Assembly: GCA_023053575.1 (NCBI GenBank)
Contig: JAKZAP010000003.1
Coordinates: 4,378,561-4,442,560, forward strand
Direction of reading: 5' to 3'
Source of the DNA: Branchinecta lynchi
Taxonomy: Eukaryota; Arthropoda; Branchiopoda; Anostraca; Branchinectidae
Length of the DNA stretch: 64,000 nucleotides
The notes beneath the pieces are model-generated. The model was given only the letters and a program-made list of their open reading frames with translations, did no database searches and was not told the origin of the DNA. Every line of letters starts with the position of its first letter. The first letter of the stretch is position 1. The position numbers were made by a program, and so were the translations under genes. Of this stretch, positions 33,801 to 48,800 are shown one piece after another.

Positions 33801-36800
33801 GTGGGGAAACAAACCTTGTGGGAAAACTAACCTTGTGGGAAAACAAACCTTGCGGGAAAACTAACCTTGCGGGAAAACTAACCTTGTGGGAAAACAAACC
33901 CTGCGGGAAAACCAACCTTGTGGGAAAACCAACCTTGTGGGAAAACAAACCTTGTGGGAAAACACACCTTGTGGGGAAACAAACCTAGTGGGAAAACAAA
34001 CCTTGTGAGAAAACAACCCTTGTGGGAAAACAAACCTTGTGGGAAAACAAACCTTGCGGGAAAACTAACCTTGTGGGAAAACAAACCCTGCGGGAAAACC
34101 AACCTTGTGGGAAAACCAACCTTGTGGGAAAACAAACCTTGTGGGAAAAACAACCTAGTGGGAAAAACAACCTAGTTGGAAAACAAACCTTGTGAGAAAA
34201 CAAACCTTGTGGGAAAACCAACCTTATGGGGAAACAAACCCTGCGGGAGACCCAACCTTGTGGGAAAACCAACACAGTGGGAAAACAAACCTTGTGAGAA
34301 AACAATCCTTGTGGGAAAACAAACCTTGTGGGGAAACAAACCTTGTGGGGAAACAAACCTTGTGGGAAAACTAACCTTGTGGGAAAACAAACCTTGCGGG
34401 AAAGCGAACCTTTTGGGAAAACCAACAAAGTGGGAAAACAAACCTTGTGAGAAAACAATCCTTGTGGGAAAACAAACCTTGTGGGGAAACAAACCTTGTG
34501 GGGAAACAAACCTTGTGGGAAAACTAGCCTTGTGGGAAAACCAACCTTGTGGGAAAACCAACCTTTTGGGAAAGCGAACCTTTTGGGAAAACCAACACAG
34601 TGGGAAAACAAACCTTGTGGGAAAACAAACCTTGTGGGGAAACAAACCTTGCGGGAAAACTAACCTTGTGGGAAAACAAACCCTGCGGGAAAACCAACCT
34701 TGGGGGGAAAACCAACCTTGCGGGAAAGCGAACCTTTTGGGAAAACCAACACAGTGGGAAAACAAACCTTGTGAGAAAACAATCCTTGTGGGAAAACAAA
34801 CCTTGTGGGGAAACAAACCTTGTGGGGAAACAAACCTTGTGGGAAAACTAACCTTGTGGGAAAACAAACCTTGCGGGAAAGCGAACCTTTTGGGAAAACC
34901 AACAAAGTGGGAAAACAAACCTTGTGAGAAAACAATCCTTGTGGGAAAACAAACCTTGTGGGGAAACAAACCTTGTGGGGAAACAAACCTTGTGGGAAAA
35001 CTAGCCTTGTGGGAAAACCAACCTTGTGGGAAAACCAACCTTTTGGGAAAGCGAACCTTTTGGGAAAACCAACACAGTGGGAAAACAAACCTTGTGGGAA
35101 AACAAACCTTGTGGGGAAACAAACCTTGCGGGAAAACGAACCTTGTGGGAAAACAAACCCTGCGGGAAAACCAACCTTGGGGGAAAACCAACCTTGCGGG
35201 AAAGCGAACCTTTTGGGAAAACCAACACAGTGGGAAAACAAACCTTGTGAGAAAACAATCCTTGTGGGAAAACAAACCTTGTGGGGAAACAAACCTTTTG
35301 GGGAAACAAACCTTGTGGGAAAACTAACCTTGTGGGAAAACAAACCTTGCGGGAAAACTATCCTTGTGGGAAAACAAACCCTGCGGGAAAACCAACCTTG
35401 TGGGAAAACCAACCTTGTGGGGAAACAAACCTTTCGGGAAAACAAACCTTGTGGGAAAACAAACCTTGTGGGAAAACAAACCTTGTGGGAAAACAAACCT
35501 TATGGGGAAAGCAACCCTGCGGGAAAACCAACCTTGTGGGAAAACCAACCTTGTGGGAAAGCGAACCTTTTGGGAAAACCAACACAGTGGGAACACAAAC
35601 CTTGTGGGAAAACCAACCTTGCGGGAAAACCAACCTTGTGGGAAAACAAACCTTGTGGGAAAACAAACCTTGTGGGAAAACAAACCTTGTGGGAAAACAA
35701 ACCTTATGGGAAAACAAACCTTGTGGGGAAACAAACCTTGTGGGAAAACCAACCTTGCGGGAAAGCGAACCTTTTGGGAAAACCAACACAGTGGGAAAAC
35801 AAACCTTGTGGGAAAAACAACCTTGCGGGAAAACCAACCTTGGGGGAAAACAAAGCTTGTGGGAAAACAAACCCTGCGGGAAAACCAACCTTGTGGGAAA
35901 ACCAACCTTGTGGGGAAACAAACCTTGTGGGAAAACGAACCTTGTGGGAAAACAAACCTTGTGAGAAAACAAACCTTGTGGGAAAACCAACCTTGTGAGA
36001 AAACAAACCTTGTGGGAAAACAAACCTTGTGAGAAAACAAACCTTGTGGGAAAACAAACCTTGTGAGAAAACAAACCTTGTGGGAAAACCAACCTTATGG
36101 GGAAACAAACCCAGCGGGAAAACCAACCTTGTGGGAAAACCAACCTTGCGGGAAAGCGAACCTTTTGGGAAAACCAACACAGTGGGAAAAAAGCCTTGTG
36201 GGGAAAACCAACCTTGCGGGAAAACCAACCTTGGGGGAAAAGAAACCATGTGGGAAAACAAACCTTGTGGGGAAACAAACCTAGTGGGAAAACAAACCTT
36301 GTGAGAAAACAATCCTTGTGGGAAAACAAACCTTGGGGGGAAACAAACCTTGCGGGGAAACTAACCTTGTGGGAATACAAACCCTGCGGGAAAACCAACC
36401 TTGTGGGGAAACAAACCTTTCGGGAAAACTAACCTTGTGGGAAAACAAACCCTGCGGGAAAACGAACCTTGTGGGAAAACAAACCTTGTGGGAAAACAAA
36501 CCTTGTGGGAAAACAAACCTTGTGAGAAAACAAACCTTGTGGGAAAACCAACCTTATGGGGAAACAAACCCTGCGGGAAAACCAACCTTGTGGGAAAACC
36601 AACCTTGCGGGAAAGCGAACCTTTTGGGAAAACCAACACAGTGGGAAAACAAACCTTGTGAGAAAACAATCCTTGTGGGAAAACAAACCTTGTGGGGAAA
36701 CAAACCTTGTGGGGAAACAAACCTTGTGGGAAAACTAACCTTGTGGGAAAACAAACCTTGCGGGAAAGCGAACCTTTTGGGAAAACCAACACAGTGGGAA

Positions 36801-39800
36801 AACAAACCTTGTGAGAAAACAATCCTTGTGGGAAAACAAACCTTGTGGGGAAACAAACCTTGTGGGGAAACAAACCTTGTGGGAAAACTAGCCTTGTGGG
36901 AAAACCAACCTTGTGGGAAAACCAACCTTGTGGGAAAGCGAACCTTTTGGGAAAACCAACACAGTGGGAAAACAAACCTTGTGGGAAAACAAACCTTGTG
37001 GGGAAACAAACCTTGCGGGAAAACTAACCTTGTGGGAAAACAAACCCTGCGGGAAAACCAACCTTGGGGGAAAACCAACCTTGCGGGAAAGCGAACCTTT
37101 TGGGAAAACCAACACAGTGGGAAAACAAACCTTGTGAGAAAACAATCCTTGTGGGAAAACAAACCTTGTGGGGAAACAAACCTTTTGGGGAAACAAACCT
37201 TGTGGGAAAACTAACCTTGTGGGAAAACAAACCTTGCGGGAAAACTATCCTTGTGGGAAAACAAACCCTGCGGGAAAACCAACCTTGGGGGAAAACCAAC
37301 CTTGTGGGAAAACCAACCTTATGGGAAAACCAACCTTGCGGGAAAGCGAACCTTGCGGGAAAACGAAACTCTTGGGAAAACCAACACAGTGGGAAAACAA
37401 ACCTTGTGAGAAAACAATCCTTGTGGGAAAACAAACCTTGTGAGAAAACTAACCTTGTGGGAAAACCAACCTTGCGGGAAAGCGAACCTTGCGGGAAAAC
37501 GAAACTCTTGGGAAAACCAACACAGTGGGAAAACAAACCTTGTGAGAAAACAATCCTTGTGGGAAAACAAACCTTATGGGAAAACTAACCTTGTGGGAAA
37601 ACAAACCTTGCGGGAAAACTAACCTTGTGGGAAAACAAACCCTGCGGGAAAACCAGCCTTCTGGGAAAACCAACCTTGTGGGGAAACAAACCTTGTGGGG
37701 AAACCAACCTAGTGGGAAAAAACAACCTAGTGGGAAAACAATCCTTGTGGGAAAACAATCCTTGTGGGAAAACAAACCTTGTGGGGAAACAAACCTTGTA
37801 GGGAAACAAACCTTGTGGCAAAACAAACCTTGTGAGAAAACAAACCTTGTGGGGAAACAAACCTAGTGGGAAAACAAACCTTGGGGGAAAACAAAGCTTG
37901 TGGGAAAACAAACCTTGTGGGAAAACCAACCTAGTGGGAAAAACAACCTTGGGGGAAAACAAAGCTTGTGGGAAAACAAACCTTGTGGGAAAACCAACCT
38001 AGTGGGAAAAACAACCTAGTGGGAAAACAAACCTTGTGAGAAAACAAACCTTGTGGGAAAACCAACCTTATGGGGAAAGCAACCCTGCGGGAAAACCAAC
38101 CTTGTGGGGAAACAAACCTAGTGGGAAAACAAACCTTGTGAGAAAACAAACCTTGTGGGAAAACCAACCTTGCGGGGAAAGCGAACCTCTTGGGAAAACC
38201 AACACAGTTTGAAGACAAACCTTGTGAGAAAACAATCCTTGTGGGAAAACAAACCTTGTGGGGAAACAAACCTTGTGGGGGAAACAAACCTTGTGGGAAA
38301 ACAAACCTTGTGAGAAAACAAACCTTGTGGGGAAAGAAACCTAGTGGGGAAAACAAACCTTGTGAGAAAACAAACCTTGTGGGAAAACCAACCTTGCGGG
38401 AAAGCGAACCTTGCGGGAAAGCGAACCTCTTGGGAAAACCAACACAGTGGGAAAACAAACCTTGTGAGAAAACAATCCTTGTGGGGAAAACAAACCTTGT
38501 GGGGGAAACAAACCTTGTGGGAAAACCAACCTTGTGGGGAAACAAACCTTTCTGGAAAACCAACCTTGTGGCAAAACAAACCTTGTGGGAAAACAAACCT
38601 TGTGGGAAAACAAACCTTGTGGGAAAACAAACCTTGTGAGAAAACAAACCTTGTGGGGAAACAAACCTAGTGGGAAAACAAACCTTGTGAGAAAACAAAC
38701 CTTGTGGGAAAACCAACTTTGCGGGAAAGCGAACCTTGCGGGAAAGCGAACCTCTTGGGAAAACCAACACAGTGGGAAAACAAACCTTGTGAGAAAACAA
38801 TCCTTGTGGGAAAACAAAACTTGTGGGGAAACAAACCTTGTGGGAAAACCAACCTAATGGGGAAACAAACCTTTCTGGAAAACCAACCTTGTGGGAAAAC
38901 AAACCTTGTGGGAAAACAAACCTTGTGGGAAAACAAACCTTGTGAGAAAACAAACCTTGTGGGGAAACAAACCTAGTGGGAAAACAAACCTTGTGATAAA
39001 ACAATCCTTGTGGGAAAACAAACCTTGTGGGGAAACAAACCTTGTGGGGAAACAAACCTTGTGGGAAAACAAACCTTGTGAGAAAACAAACCTTGTGGGG
39101 AAACAAACCTAGTGGGAAAACAAACCTTGTGAGAAAACAAACCTTGTGGGAAAACCAACCTTTCGGGAAAACCAACCTTGTGGGAAAACAAACCTTGTGG
39201 GAAAACAAACCTTATGGGAAAACAAACCTTGTGGGAAAACAAATCTTATGGGAAAACAAACCTTGTGGGGAAACAAACACAGTGGGAAAACAAACCTTGT
39301 GGGAAAACCAACCTTGCCGGAAAACCAACCTTGGGGGAAAACAAAGCTTGTGGGAAAACAAACCTTGTGGGAAAACCAACCTAGTGGGAAAAACAACCTA
39401 GTTGGAAAATAAACCTTGTGAGAAAACAAACCTTGTGGGAAAACCAACCTTATGGGGACCCTGCGGGAAAACCAACCTTGTGGGAAAACCAACCTTGTGG
39501 GAAAGCGAACCTTTTGGGAAAACCAACACAGTGGAAAAAAAAACCTTGTGGGAAAACCAACCTTGCGGGAAAACCAACCTTGGGGGAAAACAAACCTTGT
39601 GGGAAAACAAACCTTGCGGGGAAACAAACCTAGTGGGAAAACAAACCTTGTGAGAAAAAAATCCTTGTGGGAAAACAAACCTTGGGGGGAAACAAACCTT
39701 GCGGGGAAACTAACCTTGTGGGAAAACAAACCCTGCGGGAAAACCAACCTTGTGGGAAAACCATCCTTGTGGGGAAACAAACCTTTCGGGAAAACAAACC

Positions 39801-42800
39801 TTGTGGGAAAACAAACCTTGTGGGAAAACAAACCTTGTGGGAAAACAAACCTTATGGGGAAAGCAACCCTGCGGGAAAACCAACCTTGTGGGAAAACCAA
39901 CCTTGTGGGAAAGCGAACCTTTTGGGAAAACCAACACAGTGGGAACACAAACCTTGTGGGAAAAACCAACCTTGCGGGAAAACCAACCTTGTGGGAAAAC
40001 AAACCTTGTGGGAAAACAAACCTTGTGGGAAAACAAACCTTGTGGGAAAACAAACCTTATGGGAAAACAAACCTTGTGGGGAAACAAACCTTGTGGGAAA
40101 ACCAACCTTGCGGGAAAGCGAACCTTTTGGGAAAACCAACACAGTGGGAAAACAAACCTTGTGGGAAAACCAACCTAGTGGGAAAAAACAACCTAGTGGG
40201 AAAACAAACCTTGTGAGAAAACAAACCTTGTGGGAAAACCAACCTTGTGGGAAACAAACCTTTCGGGAAAACAAACCTTGTGGGGAAACAAACCTTGTGG
40301 GGAAACAAACCTTGTGGGAAAACTAGCCTTGTGGGAAAACCAACCTTGTGGGAAAACCAACCTTGTGGGAAAGCGAACCTTTTGGGAAAACCAACACAGT
40401 GGGAAAACAAACCTTGTGGGAAAACAAACCTTGTGGGGAAACAAACCTTGCGGGAAAACTAACCTTGTGGGAAAACAAACCCTGCGGGAAAACCAACCTT
40501 GGGGGAAAACCAACCTTGCGGGAAAGCGAACCTTTTGGGAAAACCAACACAGTGGGAAAACAAACCTTGTGAGAAAACAATCCTTGTGGGAAAACAAACC
40601 TTGTGGGGAAACAAACCTTGTGGGGAAACAAACCTTGTGGGAAAACTAACCTTGTGGGAAAACAAACCTTGTGGGAAAACAAACCTTGTGGGAAAACAAA
40701 CCTTGTGGGAAAACAAACCTTGTGAGAAAACAAACCTTGTGGGAAAACCAACCTTGTGGGAAAACCAACCTTGTGGGAAAACCAACCTTGTGGGAAAGCG
40801 AACCTTTTGGGAAAACCAAAACAGTGGGAAAACAAACCTTGTGGGAAAACAAACCTTGCGGGAAAACCAACCTTGGGGGAAAAGAAACCATGTGGGAAAA
40901 CAAACCTTGTGGGGAAACAAACCTAGTGGGAAAACAAACCTTGTGAGAAAACAATCCTTGTGGGAAAACAAACCTTGGGGGGAAACAAACCTTGCGGGGG
41001 AAACTAACCTTGTGGGAATACAAACCCTGCGGGAAAACCAACCTTGTGGGGAAACAAACCTTTCGGGAAAACTAACCTTGTGGGAAAACAAACCCTGCGG
41101 GAAAACGAACCTTGTGGGAAAACAAACCTTGTGGGAAAACAAACCTTGTGGGAAAACAAACCTTGTGAGAAAACAAACCTTGTGGGAAAACCAACCTTAT
41201 GGGGAAACAAACCCTGCGGGAAAACCAACCTTGTGGGGAAAACCAACCTTGCGGGAAAGCGAACCTTTTGGGAAAACCAACACAGTGGGAAAACAAACCT
41301 TGAGAGAAAACAATCCTTGTGGGAAAACAAACCTTGTGGGGGAAACAAACCTTGTGGGGAAACAAACCTTGTGGAAAACTAACCTTGTGGGAAAACAAAC
41401 CTTGCGGGAAAGCGAACCTTTTGGGAAAACCAACACAGTGGGAAAACAAACCTTGTGAGAAAACAATCCTTGTGGGAAAACAAACCTTGTGGGGAAACAA
41501 ACCTTGTGGGGAAACAAACCTTGTGGGAAAACTAGCCTTGTGGGAAAACCAACCTTGTGGGAAAACCAACCTTGTGGGAAAGCGAACCTATTGGGAAAAC
41601 CAACACAGTGGGAAAACAAACCTTGTGGGAAAACAAACCTTGTGGGGAAACAAACCTTGCGGGAAAACTAACCTTGTGGGAAAACAAACCCTGCGGGAAA
41701 ACCAACCTTGGGGGAAAACCAACCTTGCGGGAAAGCGAACCTTTTGGGAAAACCAACACAGTGGGAAAACAAACCTTGTGAGAAAACAATCCTTGTGGGA
41801 AAACAAACCTTGTGGGGAAACAAACCTTTTGGGGAAACAAACCTTGTGGGAAAACTAACCTTGTGGGAAAACAAACCTTGCGGGAAAACTATCCTTGTGG
41901 GAAAACAAACCCTGCGGGAAAACCAACCTTGGGGGAAAACCAACCTTGTGGGAAAACCAACCTTATGGGGAAAGCAACCCTGCGGGAAAACCAACCTTGT
42001 GGGAAAACCAACCTTGTGGGAAAACCAACCTTGTGGGAAAGCGAACCTTTTGGGAAAACCAACACAGTGGGAAAACTAACCTTGTGGGAAAACAAACCCT
42101 GCGGGAAAACAAACCTTGTGGGAAAACCAACCTTGTGGGGAAACAAACCTTTCTGGAAAACCAACCTTGTGGCAAAACAAACCTTGTGGGAAAACAAACC
42201 TTGTGGGAAAACAAACCTTGTGGGAAAACAAACCTTGTGAGAAAACAAACCTTGTGGGGAAACAAACCTAGTGGGAAAACATACCTTGTGAGAAAACAAA
42301 CCTTGTGGGAAAACCAACCTTGCGGGAAAGCGAACCTTGCGGGAAAGCGAACCTCTTGGGAAAACCAACACAGTGGGAAAACAAACCTTGTGAGAAAACA
42401 ATCCTTGTGGGAAAACAAACCTTATGGGAAAACTAACCTTGTGGGAAAACAAACCTTGCGGGAAAACTAACCTTGTGGGAAAACAAACCCTGCGGGAAAA
42501 CCAGCCTTCTGGGAAAACCAACCTTGTGGGGAAACAAACCTTGTGGGGAAACCAACCTAGTGGGAAAAACAACCTAGTGGGAAAACAATCCTTGTGGGAA
42601 AACAATCCTTGTGGGAAAACAAACCTTGTGGGGAAACAAACCTTGTAGGGAAACAAACCTTGTGGCAAAACAAACCTTGTGAGAAAACAAACCTTGTGGG
42701 GAAACAAACCTAGTGGGAAAACAAACCTTGGGGGAAAACAAAGCTTGTGGGAAAACAAACCTTGTGGGAAAACCAACCTAGTGGGAAAAACAACCTTGGG

Positions 42801-45800
42801 GGAAAACAAAGCTTGTGGGAAAACAAACCTTGTGGGAAAACCAACCTAGTGGGAAAAACAACCTAGTGGGAAAACAAACCTTGTGAGAAAACAAACCTTG
42901 TGGGAAAACCAACCTTATGGGGAAAGCAACCCTGCGGGAAAACCAACCTTGTGGGGAAACAAACCTAGTGGGAAAACAAACCTTGTGAGAAAACAAACCT
43001 TGTGGGAAAACCAACCTTGCGGGAAAGCGAACCTCTTGGGAAAACCAACACAGTTTGAAGACAAACCTTGTGAGAAAACAATCCTTGTGGGAAAACAAAC
43101 CTTGTGGGGAAACAAACCTTGTGGGGAAACAAACCTTGTGGGAAAACAAACCTTGTGAGAAAACAAACCTTGTGGGGAAAGAAACCTAGTGGGAAAAAAA
43201 ACCTTGTGAGAAAACAAACCTTGTGGGAAAACCAACCTTGCGGGAAAGCGAACCTTGCGGGAAAGCGAACCTCTTGGGAAAACCAACACAGTGGGAAAAC
43301 AAACCTTGTGAGAAAACAATCCTTGTGGGAAAACAAACCTTGTGGGGAAACAAACCTTGTGGGAAAACCAACCTTGTGGGGAAACAAACCTTTCTGGAAA
43401 ACCAACCTTGTGGCAAAACAAACCTTGTGGGAAAACAAACCTTGTGGGAAAACAAACCTTGTGGGAAAACAAACCTTGTGAGAAAACAAACCTTGTGGGG
43501 AAACAAACCTAGTGGGAAAACAAACCTTGTGAGAAAACAAACCTTGTGGGAAAACCAACCTTGCGGGAAAGCGAACCTTGCGGGAAAGCGAACCTCTTGG
43601 GAAAACCAACACAGTGGGAAAACAAACCTTGTGAGAAAACAATCCTTGTGGGAAAACAAAACTTGTGGGGAAACAAACCTTGTGGGAAAACCAACCTAAT
43701 GGGGAAACAAACCTTTCTGGAAAACCAACCTGGTGGGAAAACAAACCTTGTGGGAAAACAAACCTTGTGGGAAAACAAACCTTGTGAGAAAACAAACCTT
43801 GTGGGGAAACAAACCTAGTGGGAAAACAAACCTTGTGAGAAAACAAACCTTGTGGGAAAACCAACCTTGCGGGAAAGCGAACCTTGCGGGAAAGCGAACC
43901 TCTTGGGAAAACCAACACAGTGGGAAAACAAACCTTGTGATAAAACAATCCTTGTGGGAAAACAAACCTTGTGGGGAAACAAACCTTGTGGGGAAACAAA
44001 CCTTGTGGGAAAACAAACCTTGTGAGAAAACAAACCTTGTGGGGAAACAAACCTAGTGGGAAAACAAACCTTGTGAGAAAACAAACCTTGTGGGAAAACC
44101 AACCTTTCGGGAAAACCAACCTTGTGGGAAAACAAACCTTGTGGGAAAACAAACCTTATGGGAAAACAAACCTTGTGGGAAAACAAATCTTATGGGAAAA
44201 CAAACCTTGTGGGGAAACAAACACAGTGGGAAAACAAACCTTGTGGGAAAACCAACCTTGCCGGAAAACCAACCTTGGGGGAAAACAAAGCTTGTGGGAA
44301 AACAAACCTTGTGGGAAAACCAACCTAGTGGGAAAAACAACCTAGTTGGAAAATAAACCTTGTGAGAAAACAAACCTTGTGGGAAAACCAACCTTATGGG
44401 GACCCTGCGGGAAAACCAACCTTGTGGGAAAACCAACCTTGTGGGAAAGCGAACCTTTTGGGAAAACCAACACAGTGGAAAAAAAAACCTTGTGGGAAAA
44501 CCAACCTTGCGGGAAAACCAACCTTGGGGGAAAACAAACCTTGTGGGAAAACAAACCTTGCGGGGAAACAAACCTAGTGGGAAAACAAACCTTGTGAGAA
44601 AAAAATCCTTGTGGGAAAACAAACCTTGGGGGGAAACAAACCTTGCGGGGAAACTAACCTTGTGGGAAAACAAACCCTGCGGGAAAACCAACCTTGTGGG
44701 AAAACCAACCTTGTGGGGAAACAAACCTTTCGGGAAAACAAACCTTGTGGGAAAACAAACCTTGTGGGAAAACAAACCTTGTGGGAAAACAAACCTTATG
44801 GGGAAAGCAACCCTGCGGGAAAACCAACCTTGTGGGAAAACCAACCTTGTGGGAAAGCGAACCTTTTGGGAAAACCAACACAGTGGGAACACAAACCTTG
44901 TGGGAAAACCAACCTTGCGGGAAAACCAACCTTGTGGGAAAACAAACCTTGTGGGAAAACAAACCTTGTGGGAAAACAAACCTTGTGGGAAAACAAACCT
45001 TATGGGAAAACAAACCTTGTGGGGAAACAAACCTTGTGGGAAAACCAACCTTGCGGGAAAGCGAACCTTTTGGGAAAACCAACACATTGGGAAAACAAAC
45101 CTTGTGGGAAAACCAACCTAGTGGGAAAAAACAACCTAGTGGGAAAACAAACCTTGTGAGAAAACAAACCTTGTGGGAAAACCAACCTTGTGGGAAACAA
45201 ACCTTTCGGGAAAACAAACCTTGTGGGGAAACAAACCTTGTGGGAAAACTAGCCTTGTGGGAAAACCAACCTTGTGGGAAAACCAACCTTGTGGGAAAGC
45301 GAACCTTTTGGGAAAACCAACACAGTGGGAAAACAAACCTTGTGGGAAAACAAACCTTGTGGGGAAACAAACCTTGCGGGAAAACTAACCTTGTGGGAAA
45401 ACAAACCCTGCGGGAAAACCAACCTTGGGGGAAAACCAACCTTGCGGGAAAGCGAACCTTTTGGGAAAACCAACACAGTGGGAAAACAAACCTTGTGAGA
45501 AAACAATCCTTGTGGGAAAACAAACCTTGTGGGGAAACAAACCTTGTGGGGAAACAAACCTTGTGGGAAAACTAACCTTGTGGGAAAACAAACCTTGTGG
45601 GAAAACAAACCTTGTGGGAAAACAAACCTTGTGGGAAAACAAACCTTGTGAGAAAACAAACCTTGTGGGAAAACCAACCTTGTGGGAAAACCAACCTTGT
45701 GGGAAAACCAACCTTGTGGGAAAGCGAACCTTTTGGGAAAACCAAAACAGTGGGAAAACAAACCTTGTGGGAAAACAAACCTTGCGGGAAAACTAACCTT

Positions 45801-48800
45801 GTGGGAAAACAAACCCTGCGGGAAAACAAACCTTGTGGGAAAACCAACCTTGTGGGGAAACAAACCTTTCTGGAAAACCAACCTTGTGGCAAAACAAACC
45901 TTGTGGGAAAACAAACCTTGTGGGAAAACAAACCTTGTGGGAAAACAAACCTTGTGAGAAAACAAACCTTGTGGGGAAACAAACCTAGTGGGAAAACATA
46001 CCTTGTGAGAAAACAAACCTTGTGGGAAAACCAACCTTGCGGGAAAGCGAACCTTGCGGGAAAGCGAACCTCTTGGGAAAACCAACACTGTGGGAAAACA
46101 AACCTTGTGAGAAAACAATCCTTGTGGGAAAACAAACCTTGTGGGAAAACTAACCTTGTGGGAAAACAAACCTTGCGGGAAAACTAACCTTGTGGGAAAA
46201 CAAACCCTGCGGGAAAACCAGCCTTCTGGGAAAACCATCCTTGTGGGGAAACAAACCTTTCGGGAAAACCAACCTTGTGGGAAAACAAACCTTGTGAGAA
46301 AACAAACATTGTGGGGAAACAAACCTTGTGGGAAAACCAGCCTTGCGGGAAAGCGAACCTTTTGGGAAAACCAAGACAGTGGGAAAACAAACCTTGTAAG
46401 AAAACAATCCTTGTGGGAAAACAAACCTTGTGGGGAAACAAACCTTGTGGGGAAACAAACCTTGTGGGAAAACTAACCTTGTGGGAAAACAAACCTTGCG
46501 GGAAAACTAACCTTGTGGGAAAACAAACCCTGCGGGAAAACCAGCCTTGTGGGAAAACCAACCTTGTGGGGAAACAAACCTTTCGGGAAAACCAACCTTG
46601 TGGGAAAACAAACCTTGTGAGAAAACAAACATTGTGGGGAAACAAACCTTGTGGGAAAACCAGCCTTGCGGGAAAGCGAACCTTTTGGGGAAACCAACCT
46701 TATGGGGAAAGCAACCCTGCGGGAAAACCAACCTTGTGGGAGAACCAACCTTGAGGGAAAACCAACCTTTTGGGAAAGCGAACCTTTTGGGAAAACCAAC
46801 ACAGTGGGAAAACAAACCTTGTGGGAAAACAAACCTTGTGGGGAAACAAACCTTGCGGGAAAACTAACCTTGTGGGAAAACAAACCCTGCGGGAAAACCA
46901 ACCTTGTGGGGAAACAAACCTTGTGGGAAAACCAACCTTGTGAGAAAACTAACGCTGTGGGAAAACCAACCTTGTGGGAAAAACAACCTAGTGGGAAAAC
47001 AAACCTTGTGAGAAAACAAACCTTGTGGGAAAACCAACCTTATGGGGAAAGCAACCCTGCGGGAAAACCAACCTTGTGGGAAAACCAACCTTGTGGGGAA
47101 ACAAACCTAGTGGGAAAACAAACCTTGTGAGAAAACAAACCTTATGGGAAAACCAACCTTGCGGGAAAGCGAACCTTGCGGGAAAGCGAACCTCTTGGGA
47201 AAACCAACACAGTGGGAAAACAAACCTTGTGAGAAAACAATCCTTGTGGGAAAACAAACCTTGTGGGGAAAAAAACCTTGTGGGGAAACAAACCTTGTGG
47301 GAAAACAAACCTTGTGAGAAAACAAACCTTGTGGGGAAACAAACCTAGTGGGAAAACAAACCTTGGGGGAAAACAAAGCTTGTGGGAAAACAAACCTTGT
47401 GGGAAAACCAACCTAGTGGGAAAAACAACCTTGGGGGAAAACAAAGCTTGTGGGAAAACAAACCTTGTGGGAAAACCAACCTAGTGGGAAAAACAACCTA
47501 GTGGGAAAACAAACCTTGTGAGAAAACAAACCTTGTGGGAAAACCAACCTTATGGGGAAAGCAACCCTGCGGGAAAACCAACCTTGTGGGAAAACCAACC
47601 TTGTGGGGAAACAAACCTAGTGGGAAAACAAACCTTGTGAGAAAACAAACCTTGTGGGAAAACCAACCTTGCGGGAAAGCGAACCTTGCGGGAAAGCGAA
47701 CCTCTTGGGAAAACCAACACAGTGGGAAAACAAACCTTGTGAGAAAACAATCCTTGTGGGAAAACAAACCTTGTGGGGAAACAAACCTTGTGGGGAAACA
47801 AACCTTGTGGGAAAACAAACCTTGTGAGAAACCAAACCTTGTGGGGAAACAAACCTAGTGGGAAAACAAACCTTGTGAGAAAAAAAAACCTTGTGGGAAA
47901 ACCAACCTTGCGGGAAAGCGAAACCTTGCGGGAAAGCGAACCTCTTGGGAAAACCAACACAGTGGGAAAACAAACCTTGTGAGAAAACAATCCTTGTGGG
48001 AAAACAAACCTTGTGGGGAAACAAACCTTGTGGGAAAACCAACCTTGTGGGGAAACAAACCTTTCTGGAAAACCAACCTTGTGGCAAAACAAACCTTGTG
48101 GGAAAACAAACCTTGTGGGAAAACAAACCTTGTGGGAAAACAAACCTTGTGAGAAAACAAACCTTGTGGGGAAACAAACCTAGTGGGGAAAACAAACCTT
48201 GTGAGAAAACAAACCTTGTGGGAAAACCAACCTTGCGGGAAAGCGAACCTTGCGGGAAAGCGAACCTCTTGGGAAAACCAACACAGTGGGAAAACAAACC
48301 TTGTGATAAAACAATCCTTGTGGGAAAACAAACCTTGTGGGGAAACAAACCTTGTGGGGAAACAAACCTTGTGGGAAAACAAACCTTGTTGAGAAAACAA
48401 ACCTTGTGGGGAAACAAATCTAGTGGGAAAACAAACCTTGTGAGAAAACAAACCTTGTGGGAAAACCAACCGTTATGGGGAAAGCAACCCTGCGGGAAAA
48501 CCAACCTTGTGGGAAAACCAAGCTTGTGGGAAAGCGAACCTTTTGGGAAAACCAACACAGTGGAAAAAAAAAACCTTGTGGGAAAACCAACCTTGCGGGA
48601 AAACCAACCTTGGGGGAAAACAAACCTTGTGGGAAAACAAACCTTGCGGGGAAACAAACCTAGTGGGAAAACAAACCTTGTGAGAAAAAAATCCTTGTGG
48701 GAAAACAAACCTTGGGGGGAAACAAACCTTGCGGGGGAAACTAACCTTGTGGGAAAACAAACCCTGCGGGAAAACCAACCTTGTGGGAAAACCAACCTTG